Below are positions 1-12,867 of a stretch of 64,000 nt of DNA, piece by piece. Positions within the stretch are counted from its first letter, which is position 1, and each line of letters begins with the position of its first letter. Where the stretch lies: the NCBI GenBank assembly GCA_001632435.1, contig KV423955.1:143948-207947 (forward strand), written 5' to 3'. The translations under genes and the position numbers were made by a program. The notes beneath the pieces are model-generated. The model did not search any database and was not told the DNA's origin. It was given only the letters and a program-made list of their open reading frames with translations. Origin of the DNA: Calocera cornea HHB12733. Its lineage: Eukaryota > Basidiomycota > Dacrymycetes > Dacrymycetales > Dacrymycetaceae.

Positions 1-445
1 CGAGCTTCTTGCGGTAGCGCACCTCGCGCGTGTTCGTGCGGCGGCCATGGGCGTCGTACGTCGGCGGGGGGGAGGGCGAGCGCTCGCGCTCGGAAGGGAT
101 GTAGTCGTTCAGCCGCAGCTTGCGGTTGATCTCCTCGAGCCGCACCTGGATGGCGTAGTTGTCCAAGTCCTGCGCCGTCACACCGGTGGAGGAGACGGCG
201 GTGGGCAGGCCGGGGATGGCAGCCTTGTGGTTCTCATCGCCCCAGCGAGAGCGGCGCTTGCGCGGTGCGTTGGGATCTTGAGGATGCGAGGTTGTGTAAA
301 CGAGATGGAGTGTGCGTGGGCGGGGAGCTGACTCACCGGAGAGAGGAGGCTCTGGCTTTGGCTCCTCCTTCGGGCCCCAGCGTCTCTGCCCCAGCGGGAC
401 GTCGTTCGTGCCCGTGATAGCTCGTGGGTTGCCGCGCCAGGCCAT
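1..445 (-). CDS. MSL5: Branchpoint-binding protein (BBP/SF1), N-terminal part, runs off the window
   Basis: This is the N-terminus of the splicing factor that binds the intron branch site. The gene runs leftward and is cut by the window edge. The start is the ATG at 445. Exon 1 is 337–445 and exon 2 is 1–276, with a 60-nt GTGAGT…CAAG intron between them that keeps the frame. The protein opens MAWRGNPRAITGTNDVP, then has the basic KRRSRWG stretch, a U2AF65-binding-type N-terminus, a helix-hairpin region (LDNYAIQVRLEEINRKL) and the conserved ERERSPSPPPTYD / RTNTREVRYRKKL segment that precedes the KH domain in SF1/BBP. In human SF1 the SPSP serines are a known phosphorylation site. The KH-QUA2 and zinc knuckles lie outside the window. 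It diverges from the gene at 914. Confidence 0.9.
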   Translation of the reverse strand, partial: MAWRGNPRAITGTNDVPLGQRRWGPKEEPKPEPPLSGESAPRPRTLHLVYTTSHPQDPNAPRKRRSRWGDENHKAAIPGLPTAVSSTGVTAQDLDNYAIQVRLEEINRKLRLNDYIPSERERSPSPPPTYDAHGRRTNTREVRYRKKL

Positions 446-913
446 GGTAGATGCTGTTAGTAGCTAGAGAGTGAAGAATTACAGTCGAGGTCGTCGTCGT
501 CGACGTCGAAGGGAGGGCCTGCAACACTCGAGGGTGGCGGGGGCGAACGGCTGCGAGCGCTGGAAGAAAGAAGCGTCTGGAAGCCACGTGCACTTGCGGA
601 AGCAGAGCTGCTTTCCCTGGACAACAACGTTGCCAGGTCTGCAGTCGTGCACGATTGCTTCCATTTTCCTAATCGAGACACCCGCCCGCCGCATCACGCC
701 TATGCATCCGTTACGCGCTATTCCGCCGGAGGCAAACCGGCGATCGGAGATACTTGCCTCCGTGCCGGGAGCGAACAGGCTAAACGGCGGAGAAAGGAGA
801 CGCGTCACGTGACATAGATGACTCGCGTCATGTGACTCCGCGGAATCTCGAGCGAAGTAATGCGTGACATTGTTCGCGACTGATATTACGGACGCGCCGT
901 CTTTTTATTAACG
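446..913. promoter_or_regulatory. Divergent promoter region with two E-box-like palindromes
   Basis: This 468-bp stretch lies between two divergent starts (445 − and 914 +). It holds the perfect palindrome GTCACGTGAC at 804–813 and the near-copy GTCATGTGAC at 827–836. The CACGTG core is the classic bHLH/Cbf1 site in fungi. Its use here is an inference. No TATA box is obvious. Confidence 0.4.
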
Positions 914-2101
914 ATGCGTCTCTTTAAACTGCTTACCACCATCATGAACGCTGCTCCTCTCCAATATTCTGCTTGCGCCCACGGTAAACTCATCGCCCGC
1001 AAGAACCCCGCGAGCAAGCTGATCGAATGGCGTGCGTCTTTTCTTTTTTTTCCCTTTCGCGCTGCTTTTAACACGCATATATCTACCCTTTAGAGTGCCC
1101 ACTGGATGCTCGCGACCCAAACAGGTGCGGTGCAAAGTATGGTGCGTGGTTTTTCTCCTCACAACGCTGCATATATGCTAATATTTTCGCAGATTTTGAC
1201 CGACTTCGCCCTGTTCTCTTGCCCGTCGTCGGCCTTCGCAACCAAGCGAATCACGCTCAATCCGCAAACGCGTCCCTCTCCGTCGGCATGCCAAGTTCCG
1301 CGTTCACTGTCGTCTGTCCGATTGCTCCGCCACCGAACGATCCTCTCGAACGCAAACGACACGCTACGTCCAATACCTGCGGGACTAAGAAGCAGAAGGG
1401 CGCCGAGTGGGAGGACGCAATGCTGGTTGATGAAACGGTGCGTCCCTTGTTATTTTGCGACTTTGACGCACGCTGAAGTCTTCCAGCCTATGCCTTTGCC
1501 GCGCCAACCCCAACTCTTGCCTTTGCCGTATACCCCCGCTACGCCCAACCCTACTCACCAAGCTCACCGTGCGTCATCCACGATCGCAACTTCCCACGTC
1601 GCGAGTCATCAAAACGCTTCTTACCCTGCTGTCGCGTCTTCTCTGGGTTTGCACGCTTATGCGGTTCAGCCAGCTACTGTGCAGTCGACTTACTTTTTAA
1701 ACGCTTCTTTGCAAAACGCAGCCTCTTCTACTCAGCAACTTAGCGCTCTCGGCGCTCCAGCTAACACTGTCAACAATGCAACGCTGCCATCGTCGCAAGC
1801 GATGATCGGCACTGCCGTACCTCCCCCGAATGCTAACACTCTCGCATCTACCTCCAACGCGCACGAATACTCGAACCCGCACGATCTCCGTATGCAACTC
1901 GAAAGACAACGCGTCTTGAACAGCCAAACGGCTTTCCTTCTTCAACAGCGCATGGACGAGCTCATGCAACTTGGTGCTTCTTACCGCGAAATGCGTGTCT
2001 CGCAGCGCGAAATTACCGAAACACTGGACGCCTACAAGGCCGAATACAATAAACTGCGCGCTGAACATCAGGCACTCAAAGCCAGACTGCCCCATCCCTA
2101 A
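914..2101 (+). CDS. Uncharacterised protein with C-terminal coiled coil
   Basis: I do not recognise a family. Four exons join cleanly: 914–1031, 1094–1141, 1193–1437 and 1487–2101 (introns of 62, 51 and 49 nt, all GT…AG), giving about 341 aa. A second in-frame ATG at 944 (start MNAAPLQYS) is an equally good start. The N-terminal third contains several Cys (QCPLDARDPNRCGAKYDF). The middle is Ser/Ala/Thr/Asn/Gln-rich and looks disordered. The last 70 residues (from about LRMQLERQRVLNSQ to LRAEHQALKARL) form a convincing coiled coil. A DNA-associated or scaffold role is possible but nothing in the sequence proves it. An AATAAA-like signal (TTTTAATAAATTG) follows the stop at about 2146. Confidence 0.7.
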
Positions 2102-2471
2102 ATTCCTCTTTATACTGCTTCTCCTTGTAATGCTGCTTAGATACTTTTAATAAATTGCATTGTTGTATATCCTAATGTCCGCGACATCTAATACATTGCT
2201 GGTTTTGTTATGGAAACTACGCTCGGGAAACTATTTCGGCGGGAGCTATTTTTTCCCGGTCCGCTCCCCCGATTTGTCCAGGTTTTCGCGGAGCGTCTGA
2301 CTATGTCAGCGTCCGGGGCGGCCAAAGAACGCGGTCGGTGGGAGGGAGCGCGCCAGTCATCGCCCTCGGCTTGCTCATCGACGACCATTCGCTTGGGACG
2401 GCGACGAGCAGCGCATCATCCTAGACAGCCCAATACCAATCCATACCCATAGAACAGCGAGCTCAGCTACA
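2102..2471. other. Intergenic, 3' UTR and XPB promoter
   Basis: It holds the polyadenylation-like AATAAA at about 2149 of the upstream gene and an ordinary promoter stretch for XPB. No other structure was seen. Confidence 0.4.
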
Positions 2472-5264
2472 ATGCCGCCTAAGCGGCCTGCAGAAGGTGC
2501 CCATCCCTCCTCTGCGCTGATGACCACAACGTTAAAGCGCACCGTAGGCTCGGCAGCCTCAACCTCCTCCAAAAAGCAAAAGCGCGGCCTGCCAGCGCAG
2601 TCAGCGGGGCTCGACAACCCGCAGTACGATGTACCGGGATCAGACGATGAGCCGCTCGAGGACCTCGACCTCGTCTCCGACGTGGGCGACGACGCCTCCT
2701 CGACGGACAACATCGCCGCCGACTCGCTCATCCCGCGGGGGGCCAAGCTGAACCTGTCGGCTCTGGCACGCAAAGCGCGGCAGTACGAGCGGGGTACGCG
2801 TGCGGATCTCGTTAGCCACATGTTTGGAGATCAGGACTTTGCGTACCTCCAGCTTAAGGGGGACCATGTGTCCCGCCCGCTCTGGATCGACCCCGTCGAC
2901 GGGCACATCATCCTCGAGGGGTTCAGCCCCATCGCCGAGCAGGCGCAGGATTTCCTCGTAGCGATCAGCGAACCGGTGTCCCGGTTAGCCCGCGCCTTAT
3001 TTTCATACTGCATTTCATTGCTAACACTTCTGCAGACCATCCTTCATCCACGAATACAAGCTGACCGCTTACTCGCTCTACGCCGCCGTCTCAGTGGGGC
3101 TCGAAACAGAGGACATAATCGAGGTCCTTAACCGGCTCTCAAAAGTACCCATCCCCGAGAACGTCATCTCATACATCCGGAGCTGCACCATGTCGTACGG
3201 CAAGGTCAAGCTGGTGCTCAAGCACAACAAGTACTTTGTCGAGTCGACGCACCCGGAGATCCTGCAGACCCTGCTTAGGGACGGGGAGATCCGTGGAGCG
3301 CGGGTGGTGCCCGGCGCAGGAGGCGCGTACGAGGCGGCCAACGGCGCGAATGGGGGGCAGACGAAGAAGCTGCTGCATAGTACTGAGACCGGCTCGGGCA
3401 AGGGGAGCGCGGCCGGCACGCCTGCGCCCAGTGGGGCGGCCACCCCGAACCAGAAGCCCGGGCAGGCGGAGGCGGACCTGTTCACTTCGGTCGTCGGAGT
3501 GGATCAGGATGAGATTGAGGAGGATGACGAGAACACGGTCAGCTTCCAGATTATGGATGACAAGATCGATGTGCGTCCCTTCCCGGTTATTCACTTTTCA
3601 TGAGCCAATGCTGACGTCGGTGCTGCAGGATGTGAAGAAACGGTGTCACGACCTGGACTTCCCCGTGCTCGAGGAGTACGACTTCCGGAACGACACGGTG
3701 AATGCGAACCTCGACATCGACCTCAAGCCCATCACCGTCATCCGGCCGTATCAGGAGAAGAGCCTGAGCAAGATGTTTGGCAACGGTCGCGCGCGGAGCG
3801 GGATCATCGTCCTGCCTTGTGGGGCGGGGAAGACGCTTGTGGGGATTACGGCCGCTTGCACGATCAAGAAGAGCACGCTGGTGCTGTGTACTTCTACGTG
3901 AGTTGTTTTCCCTCCAGCAGAGACGACGTAGCTGATGTGCACGTAGTGTGTCCGTCATGCAGTGGAAGCAGCAGTTCATGCAGTGGTCGAACATCACCGA
4001 CCGGCAGATCAGCGTCTTCACTGCCGAGCAGAAGGAAAAGTTCTCTGGCGCAGCCGGCATCGTCGTGTCCACCTATTCCATGGTCGCGAATACGCGGAAT
4101 CGCTCGTACGAGTCGCAGAAGATGATGGACTTCCTGACCTCGCGCGAGTGGGGGTTCATCCTCCTCGACGAGGTCCACGTCGTCCCCGCCCAGATGTTCC
4201 GCCGCGTCGTCACGACCATCAAGGCGCATGCGAAGCTCGGGCTGACGGCCACGCTCGTCCGAGAGGACAACAAGATTGACGATCTGAACTACATGATCGG
4301 GCCGAAGCTGTACGAGGCGAACTGGATGGACCTCGCCGCCAAGGGGCACATCGCCAATGTTCAGTGCGCAGAGGTCTGGTGTCCCATGACGCCCGAGTTC
4401 TACCGCGAGTACCTGCGCGAGAAGCCGCGGAGGCGCATGCTGCTGTACTGCATGAACCCGAACAAGTTCCAGGCGTGCCAGTTTTTGATTGACTACCATG
4501 AGCGTAGGGGGGACAAGATCATCGTCTTCTCGGACAATGTGTTTGCGCTCGAAGCGTACGCGAAGAAGCTCAGCAAGCCGTTCATCCACGGTGCGACTGC
4601 CCAGGTGGAGCGCATGCGTGTGCTGCAGAACTTCCAGCACAACCCCGTCGTCAACACCATCTTTCTGTCCAAGGTTGGAGACACATCGATCGACTTGCCC
4701 GAGGCGACGTGCCTCATCCAGATCTCGTCCCACTTCGGCTCGCGTCGGCAGGAAGCACAGCGGCTCGGCCGTATTCTTCGAGCAAAGCGGAGGAACGACG
4801 AGGGCTTCAACGCCTTCTTCTACTCGCTCGTGTCGAAGGACACGCAGGAGATGTACTACTCTACAAAACGCCAGCAGTTCCTCATCGACCAGGGCTACGC
4901 GTTCAAAGTGATCACGCAGCTTGAAGGCCTGCATCATATGCCGAACCTGGTCTACAAGACCCAGAGCGAGCAGATTGAGCTGCTCCAGAGCGTGCTGATT
5001 GCTAACGAGTCCGCGCTCGACTTCTCGGGCTCGGACCTGATGGGCCTGCAGGGCGCTCAGGGGCAGAAGGCACGCAAGAGCGCACAGAAGTACGAGGCGA
5101 AGCGTGCTGTTGGCAGCCTCGGCGCGCTCTCTGGGGCACAGCACATGAGCTACATCGAGCGGAATAAGACTGCTAATCGGCAGCTGGCGAGGGACGCTAA
5201 TGCGAGTCGGCACAAGCTTTTCAAGAAACGCGACGTGCAGAAAAAGCAGGCCAACGCGGGTTAG
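2472..5264 (+). CDS. SSL2: TFIIH subunit XPB/Ssl2, 3'–5' DNA helicase/translocase
   Basis: This is the ATP-dependent translocase of TFIIH, which opens promoters for RNA polymerase II and the damage bubble in nucleotide excision repair. The exons are 2472–2983, 3036–3570, 3629–3897 and 3947–5264, which give 877 aa (yeast Ssl2 is 843). The order is: an acidic, basic-patched N-terminus; the damage-recognition-type segment ([18 protein letters not shown]…[18 protein letters not shown]); a low-complexity Gly/Ala/Thr insert around residues 270–320; Walker A PCGAGKT near residue 414; the DEVH box ([15 protein letters not shown]) near 512; [10 protein letters not shown]; and the second RecA lobe with [14 protein letters not shown] and the [12 protein letters not shown] arginine fingers. 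All catalytic motifs are intact. It ends 121 bp from the stop of RCM1 in tail-to-tail orientation. A decayed copy of its second lobe lies near 21.7 kb. Confidence 0.96.
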
Positions 5265-5385
5265 AGGAGATTCGATGTACTCCCATTGTACCAGTGATTG
5301 GAATGACCATTGTATATTATTGCATCCGAAGTGTGTAAAGGTGGAAGTGGTAGAATACAGTGCAATACACGACAACGAGGCGACC

Positions 5386-7280
<1,895 letters not shown>

Positions 7281-7855
7281 CGTTCGGTCTCAGGTCTCCG
7301 CATCGTCACGCGCGTGCCTATAAAGGCGGCGTTCAGCATCGTGCTCTATACGAGAGAGAGCGCGGTAGAGGAAAGATCAGAATGTGTCACAAAATACGAT
7401 ATCATTATGCTAGGATTCATGTCCCGCACGTCATGTAAATCCCTTATGAGAACATCACACGTATCTCTACCCAAATCTCGCAGAGCAAGACGAGACGTAC
7501 AAGCCCTCAATCCTCGGAAGATTACCGGGACAAGCGCCGCGAAGAGAAAGTCTGGAACGACAGTCAGTACAATATTCGTTCAGCACGATTCGGGGGCAAG
7601 GTAAAGGATTCAGACTATAAGATATATGTTCTCTCAGTCGGCCAGCAAGCCGTAGCTCGAGGCGTCAGACAATGTAGACAAGAATAGAACATCATTAAGC
7701 GGTGAAGATAAACACGGCACTCACCAAACTCAGTCGTGATTGCAGACAGAGCCGACGAGAGCAAAAGACAAGTTCTGGAACCCTGAAGACTTTGCTTTCC
7801 AAACAAGCATGACGCGTGTCCCCCAGCGGAAGTAAAATAGGCTCAGTCAGGGTCC
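7281..7855. other. Intergenic block upstream of RCM1 that is duplicated at 22.75–23.2 kb
   Basis: I see no convincing gene. Two stretches (about 7370–7490 and 7560–7720) resemble 22.78–22.90 kb and 23.02–23.15 kb in the same order and orientation. Short shared words include CACGTATCTCTACCCAAA versus CTCGTATCTCTACCCAAA. The right border is the 6-bp target duplication of the transposable element that starts at 7856. Confidence 0.5.
7850..7855. repeat. Left target-site duplication GGGTCC
   Basis: This 6-bp direct repeat abuts the left inverted repeat. The identical word abuts the right end at 10665–10670. Confidence 0.65.
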
Positions 7856-8255
7856 TACGGAAGCCTTTCGCGGACAGCTTGCTTAGGGTCCTCAGACCCC
7901 GCGCTGCGGCGCGTGCTGAGCACCTGTCAGAATAGGGTGCACTTCAAATGGAAGTAAAATGGGAGCAATTTATGGCAATGGTGGTACCTGGGGTGTGACA
8001 CATCTCATATTTATTGATTATCAGCATGCATTATTGTAGTGCAGTATATAGGCAGGCATATTTGTCAATGCTAACATACTATGAAATATTATCCGGGTAT
8101 ATCACATCTGATAGGAAATCCCCAGGTCATGGGTTAGGGGATGAACCTTTTGGTCCCACATTGACCCCTGTCAGGACTCACCAAAACTGTCAGGGCACTA
8201 CAGCAACTCCGAAGCCTATTCCGATATTCCGGACTCCGCGACACCTTGAAACCCC

Positions 8256-8530
8256 NNNNNNNNNNNNNNNNNNNNNNNNNNNNNNNNNNNNNNNNNNNNN
8301 NNNNNNNNNNNNNNNNNNNNNNNNNNNNNNNNNNNNNNNNNNNNNNNNNNNNNNNNNNNNNNNNNNNNNNNNNNNNNNNNNNNNNNNNNNNNNNNNNNNN
8401 NNNNNNNNNNNNNNNNNNNNNNNNNNNNNNNNNNNNNNNNNNNNNNNNNNNNNNNNNNNNNNNNNNNNNNNNNNNNNNNNNNNNNNNNNNNNNNNNNNNN
8501 NNNNNNNNNNNNNNNNNNNNNNNNNNNNNN
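8256..8530. other. Assembly gap (N), 275 bp
   Basis: This is a run of N inside the transposable element, probably because repeats failed to assemble. Nothing can be said of its content. Confidence 1.
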
Positions 8531-8567
8531 AATTCCTATATATAGTAGACTAGGATAGTACGGGAGT

Positions 8568-9912
8568 CCTCAGATCTGATCTCTGAGGATTCCCCGCAAC
8601 CTCCTGTGGGAGATAGTAACCCAGCATCTCATCTCATACCTATTCCGCTCTCTGCTTGCCCTTCTACACCCGCCAATTCCTATTCCGGACTGCCAACTCC
8701 GGGATTGTGTAATTCCGACCTCCCATCCTCAAACGGGGCAGGAATAGCTCAATATCGACTCCGCCCCTTCGGAATTGGTTGTAGTGTGTTCCCCTACACA
8801 TTCCCCATCTATCCCCCTCCTCGGAATTGGCCCCACAAGTCAACCACTCCACCAAATATCCGGAATCACCCGTTCCGGACCTCCAGCCACCAAACGGAAG
8901 CGGAATTGGACTCTATCACATTCCAGGGAATCGGAATAGCATAGACAACATCCCCTGCACCCTCTCCACCTATTCCGATTCCTCCGGCTGGTCCTATTGT
9001 GGGTTGTGTGCCCTCACAAAAACCAATCCCTCACGATATAGGATCTTGAACCAAGAAGGCACAAACCCCATCTCAACAGTCTCGAAACCATCTCAACAGA
9101 ACATCCCTATTCTTCAAAGGTAAGAGGTGCTTGCCCTAAACTGACTGTACAGTTCCCCTTTCAAAGATGCTTCCAACCTTCTTGTATATAGTATTGACCC
9201 ATTTGTAGTTTCGTCCTTAGATCTGATCTCTTAGGATCCTCCACAATACTTGTGTAGTTGAACTAGGCATTGCGATCTCAATTGAAACTTCAAAACCTCA
9301 GCAACCTCTTGATACTGTCAGACAAACTCTCGCGATATCTGGTGCTCAGCTTTCCTCCATTACTTCCATACCATCCCTCTCGCTCAACATCTTGTCCCCT
9401 TCTCGATAGTCTTGGACCACTTTTGCAGACAGCCTTGTGTCTAGTATTGTGTGCCTTAATAACCCCTGACTCCATGGATTTGTACCCTGAATTGTGTGCT
9501 GAAGCACTGATTTGCCTATGACAGGCATGTATTAGGCAATATGGAGGAAATGGTGGTCTTGCACAAACCAAGTCAGGGCAGTTGTGAGGGCAACACAGAT
9601 CCTAACAAGGCGGTCGGTCTGTGATACAGTGTGAGGGCACACAGTCTAGCAAGGCTGCCGACTAAACCCGACTGAGTCAAAAAGACCAAGGACAAGGGAT
9701 TCAGGGGAGGTTGTGGTTGACAGTATCCAATAACCAACCAAATTGTACCCTTCGTAAGTCCAACTAGGAGATACGTGGGACGTCAAAGGTAGTTTGGATG
9801 AAGCAAGCAGAGTTTGGAGAGAGTTTGGAAATTTGGAGCAGGAGGATGGATGTGATGACCAGGCTTTCTCACAAGACTATGGAGATTCCTCAGAGATCAG
9901 ATCTAAGGAGAA
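8568..9912. repeat. Three copies of a palindromic AGATCTGATCTCT motif inside the element
   Basis: The core CAGATCTGATCTCTGAGG occurs at about 8570–8590. A variant, TTAGATCTGATCTCTTAGG, lies at about 9218–9237. An inverted copy (AGAGATCAGATCTAAGG) lies at about 9893–9910. Each copy has CCTNAG/CTNAGG arms. Spacing is about 650 bp. They may be transposase-binding or recombination sites, but that is an inference. Confidence 0.5.
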
Positions 9913-10664
9913 GCTACTGAAGGTACCGAAGGTTATATACAAAAAGAGTGAACATAGCCTCAGCTTCTCCCGAACACTCCAAAGTGAGACCCAACACTGC
10001 CTGAAGCACTGCCGACCACAGCATTGCTCATCCAAACACAGCCGAGTACTGCCCCGCACAGCCAAAGGGTCACAGCCTTGCTTAGCCTTACCTAATCCTG
10101 TGCCAATCTATCTGAAGTCGGGGCGAATTTGGTGTTCCCTGACACTCACCAACCTTCTCCATTTCCCAAATGGAGCACCTTTGTGTTGCCTCTGGCAACC
10201 TAGGATACCTGAGCAATGTTGGGTCTCATTGCCACTCATCCATGGCAATTCCTGCCTTGGGGTCCGGAGGGTTAGTGGTCTCCCTTGCCTCAGCATCTTG
10301 ATCAATTGCACATGGCAAAATGGGGTGTCCCCTGACACAGACCCAGGGTCACTCTGACACTCACAGTATTCAATTGTGTAATTTTATTCCAATTTTTTGG
10401 CTATATATTTTGATAGTTAGTCTATATAACTTTTATAAGTATTGACATCTGAATCCCTCAATTGAAGTGACAACTATGCACAAAGTGCTGCATGCGATAC
10501 AGATTAAGTGTGTGAATTATTACTCTCCCTTTTGCTTCCATTTCCCTGCCCCTAGGGCAGTGGAAGGTCCGCGTCGCGCGAGGCACCCTGGGGTCCAAGC
10601 GCTTACCAAGCCTTTCTGGCCCGCTGATTGGCTGAGGCGAAGCTGTCCGCGAAAGGCTTCCGTA

Positions 10665-10670
10665 GGGTCC
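10665..10670. repeat. Right target-site duplication GGGTCC
   Basis: This is the partner of 7850–7855. It immediately follows the right inverted repeat. Confidence 0.65.
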
Positions 10671-10799
10671 CCGTCCGGCATGCTGGCCGCTGATCGGTGC
10701 ACGAGGGCCACGAGTTGTGAGTCCGCCTGCATTGCAATAAGTACCGCTATCTTCCCGTCGACTTGCGCTTTTCATTCCAACACCACTCGACACGGAAAG

Positions 10800-11792
10800 A
10801 TGGCAAGCACAAGCAACGGAAAGAAGCCCGAGCTGTCTGCTCCAGTCGCTGCCTCGCCCCAGGCGTCGGCGTCCGCAGCCTCATCGGCTGCGCCAGCAGC
10901 GTCGGTGGCCGACTTCAAGGTCTGGAACCCACCGAGAGACGATGCGCCTTCCTCTCCCATCCGTACGTCCTCTCCATATCCCTTCCCATTACGGTGCTGA
11001 ACGCTCTTTGTAGCTGAACACCCGGACTCGCACTACGAGCATTCCCGCGAGGAACTCATGGCCCTGTATGCGAGCACCCAGCGCCGCCTGCACGCGATGA
11101 CCGAAGGCCCGCTGCTCACCTCCAAGCTCCGGAACGACGATGCGAAGAAGCAGCGGGAGCGGGAGCGCTTCCCGCGCACGACAATCAGGATCAAGTTCCC
11201 GGACCGGACGATGCTGGAGCGGACGTTCAGCAGCGAGGAGAAGATCAAGAGCGTGTACAAGTTCGTTAGGGATAGCTTGACGGAGGAGGCCAAGCCGGTC
11301 AAGTTCATTCTCTGTGCGTCCCCCTCCTCGTTTCGACTTTTGAGTTAGATTGGTGCTGATAGCGCCCGTGTGCAGATCAACCACCGCGGCAGGAGTACAA
11401 AGTGTCCGACCCCGAGGTGCACGACAAGACGCTGTACGACCTGCACTTCTCGCCCTCCTCCGTCCTCCTCCTCACGTTCACGGACCCGGCGCTGAATCGG
11501 CACGATGTGCCGCCGCCTTTGCTGCCTGAGATCCTGGCGATGGGGAGGGATCTGGCGAGTGTGCAAGCGGAGCAGGAAAGAGAGAGGGAGAAGGAGAGGG
11601 AGGCTAAACCGCCGACTGGCGGGCAAACGTTAGGAGGTGCCGGGGAGGGGGCTACGACGGCCGCTGCTAATGGGAAGAACCTGAGTGCGGAGGAGAAGAA
11701 GGCCAAGCTAGCGAGGCTGCTGAAGCTGAAAGGGAGTGAGTGATGCTTGTATGCAAGGCCGAGCTGTACTGACGCGACGTGCAGAGAAATGA
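10800..11792 (+). CDS. UBX-domain protein of the Ubx4/TUG (ASPSCR1) type
   Basis: Proteins of this type bind the AAA ATPase Cdc48/p97 through a C-terminal UBX domain. The exons are 10800–10962, 11014–11313 and 11376–11735, with a likely last exon of 8 nt at 11785–11792. Its intron, 11736–11784, has a GTGAGT donor, a CTGAC branch site and a GCAG acceptor. If that intron is kept, translation stops at 11743 with almost the same product. The length is 276 aa either way. The N-terminus is Ala/Ser-rich. A short helical stretch (EHSREELMALYASTQRRLH) precedes the β-grasp UBX domain from RTTIRIKFPDRTMLERTF to SSVLLLTFTDP. The tail is Glu/Lys-rich (REREKEREAK…SAEEKKAKLARLLKL). The domain is clear. The exact ortholog is inferred. 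Confidence 0.85.
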
Positions 11793-11934
11793 GCGTAATG
11801 AGGCATGTAGAGCTGTTGTGCTACTGGGTTGATGCGCTGTCATTGTACTGTATCCATTCATTGTTACCCGAATCGTATCAAGAACTTGTTACTCCACGTG
11901 GTCAGATCCGGGCAGCTACAACATACGAGTCTAG

Positions 11935-12730
11935 CCTGGATTCGCCGTGGTTCGAACCGAACTATGAGATCCGATGGTTACCGGTTTCGGTTCGGTCGGG
12001 TTTGGTTGGGTTCGATCTGGAACCAGTTCGACTTTTTCAAGAATCGGCGGTCTTGGTCTGGTCTTGGTGATGGTCCTCAACCCGGTTCAACCCCGGTTTA
12101 AGGGCTGGGTGCGGTGATGCCGCATATTCACTTGGAAAGGCGCAGACAACGGTCGTCGTCATCAACGACCAGTTCCCAGGTAGCTTGCAAGCAGCTGCCT
12201 ACCAATAATGGGCTTGGATGCAGGGGAGTCGATTGTTCCAGCGGCTGTTAAACGAGCTGTTTGAGAAAGAGAGAGTGCAAATTCCCGCACTCTTCCCCTC
12301 TTTGAATACATAGAGCTGCTGACCCTCAAGCCGGTTCGGCTCAGTTAGCAGTTTCTGGAAGGGCCGGTCTTGGTTCGGTTTCGGTCTTGGGGACCTAGCC
12401 CAAACCGAATCGGAAAGCCCCGGTCTTCGCGGTTCGGTTCAAACCGGTGTGCATCCCTGTACTGACAACAAGGCGGTCTGAAGCCAGGCAGCATGAGTTC
12501 AAGGCGGTCTGGAGTCCGGTTGGGCGACTCATGCCGCCTGGGTTGGTCTTCAGGGCTCCCCGCTTTCCGGATTTTGGCGTCCTTTCTACGAGTCACCCCC
12601 AAACCTGTTCTGAACAGAAACCGAACTAAACAAAACCGAACCCGGACCAGAACTGAATTAATCCGACCAAGGTCGACATCTTCGAACCGACTCTGGACCG
12701 AACAGAACCGGGCCGGACCGGGCACATCCC
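11935..12730. repeat. GGTTCGG/CCGAACC-rich hAT-like MITE, degenerate
   Basis: Both flanks carry dense GAACCGAACC-type repeats in opposite orientation. The right edge ends …GGACCGGGCACATCCCA, and an inner edge at about 12459 ends …CCGGTGTGCATCCCTG. The latter resembles the CAGGGATGCA ends of hAT elements. The left edge, CCTGGATTCGCCGTGGTTCG at about 11935, is a decayed counterpart. No target duplication was found and there is no coding capacity. Two nested copies are possible. Confidence 0.5.
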
Positions 12731-12867
12731 AAAGTAGAGCCGCCTTCTCGAGCACCGCCGGCCTGAAAATTGGCTTACAAGTTCATGGATCACGTATATC
12801 TCCGTTCGCTATAAGTAAATAACATGCATCGCCATCCGTCCGCCAGTATCTGCCCCCTGCGCAGTTC

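Larger units (their letters stand above)
7856..10664. mobile_element. Non-autonomous inverted-repeat (class II) transposable element, 2.8 kb
   Basis: The ends are perfect 25-bp inverted repeats beginning TACGGAAGCCTTTCGCGGAC (7856–7880, and reversed at 10640–10664). The element is flanked on both sides by the direct repeat GGGTCC (7850–7855 and 10665–10670), a 6-bp target-site duplication. The interior is AT-richer than the neighbouring genes, contains the assembly gap, and carries many ATTCCG/CGGAAT words. I see no transposase motif in what is visible, so it is either non-autonomous or has its transposase in the gap (too short to hold all of one). The superfamily is uncertain, because a 6-bp duplication does not match the commonest fungal types. 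Confidence 0.75.

Noticed and set aside
8014..8553. Open frame spanning the N gap
   Set aside because: Most of it is unknown bases, so it cannot support a protein.
9794..10357. 187-codon open frame inside the transposable element
   Set aside because: No recognisable transposase or domain, Cys/His/Pro scatter without motif, and no splice partners. Probably chance in repeat DNA.
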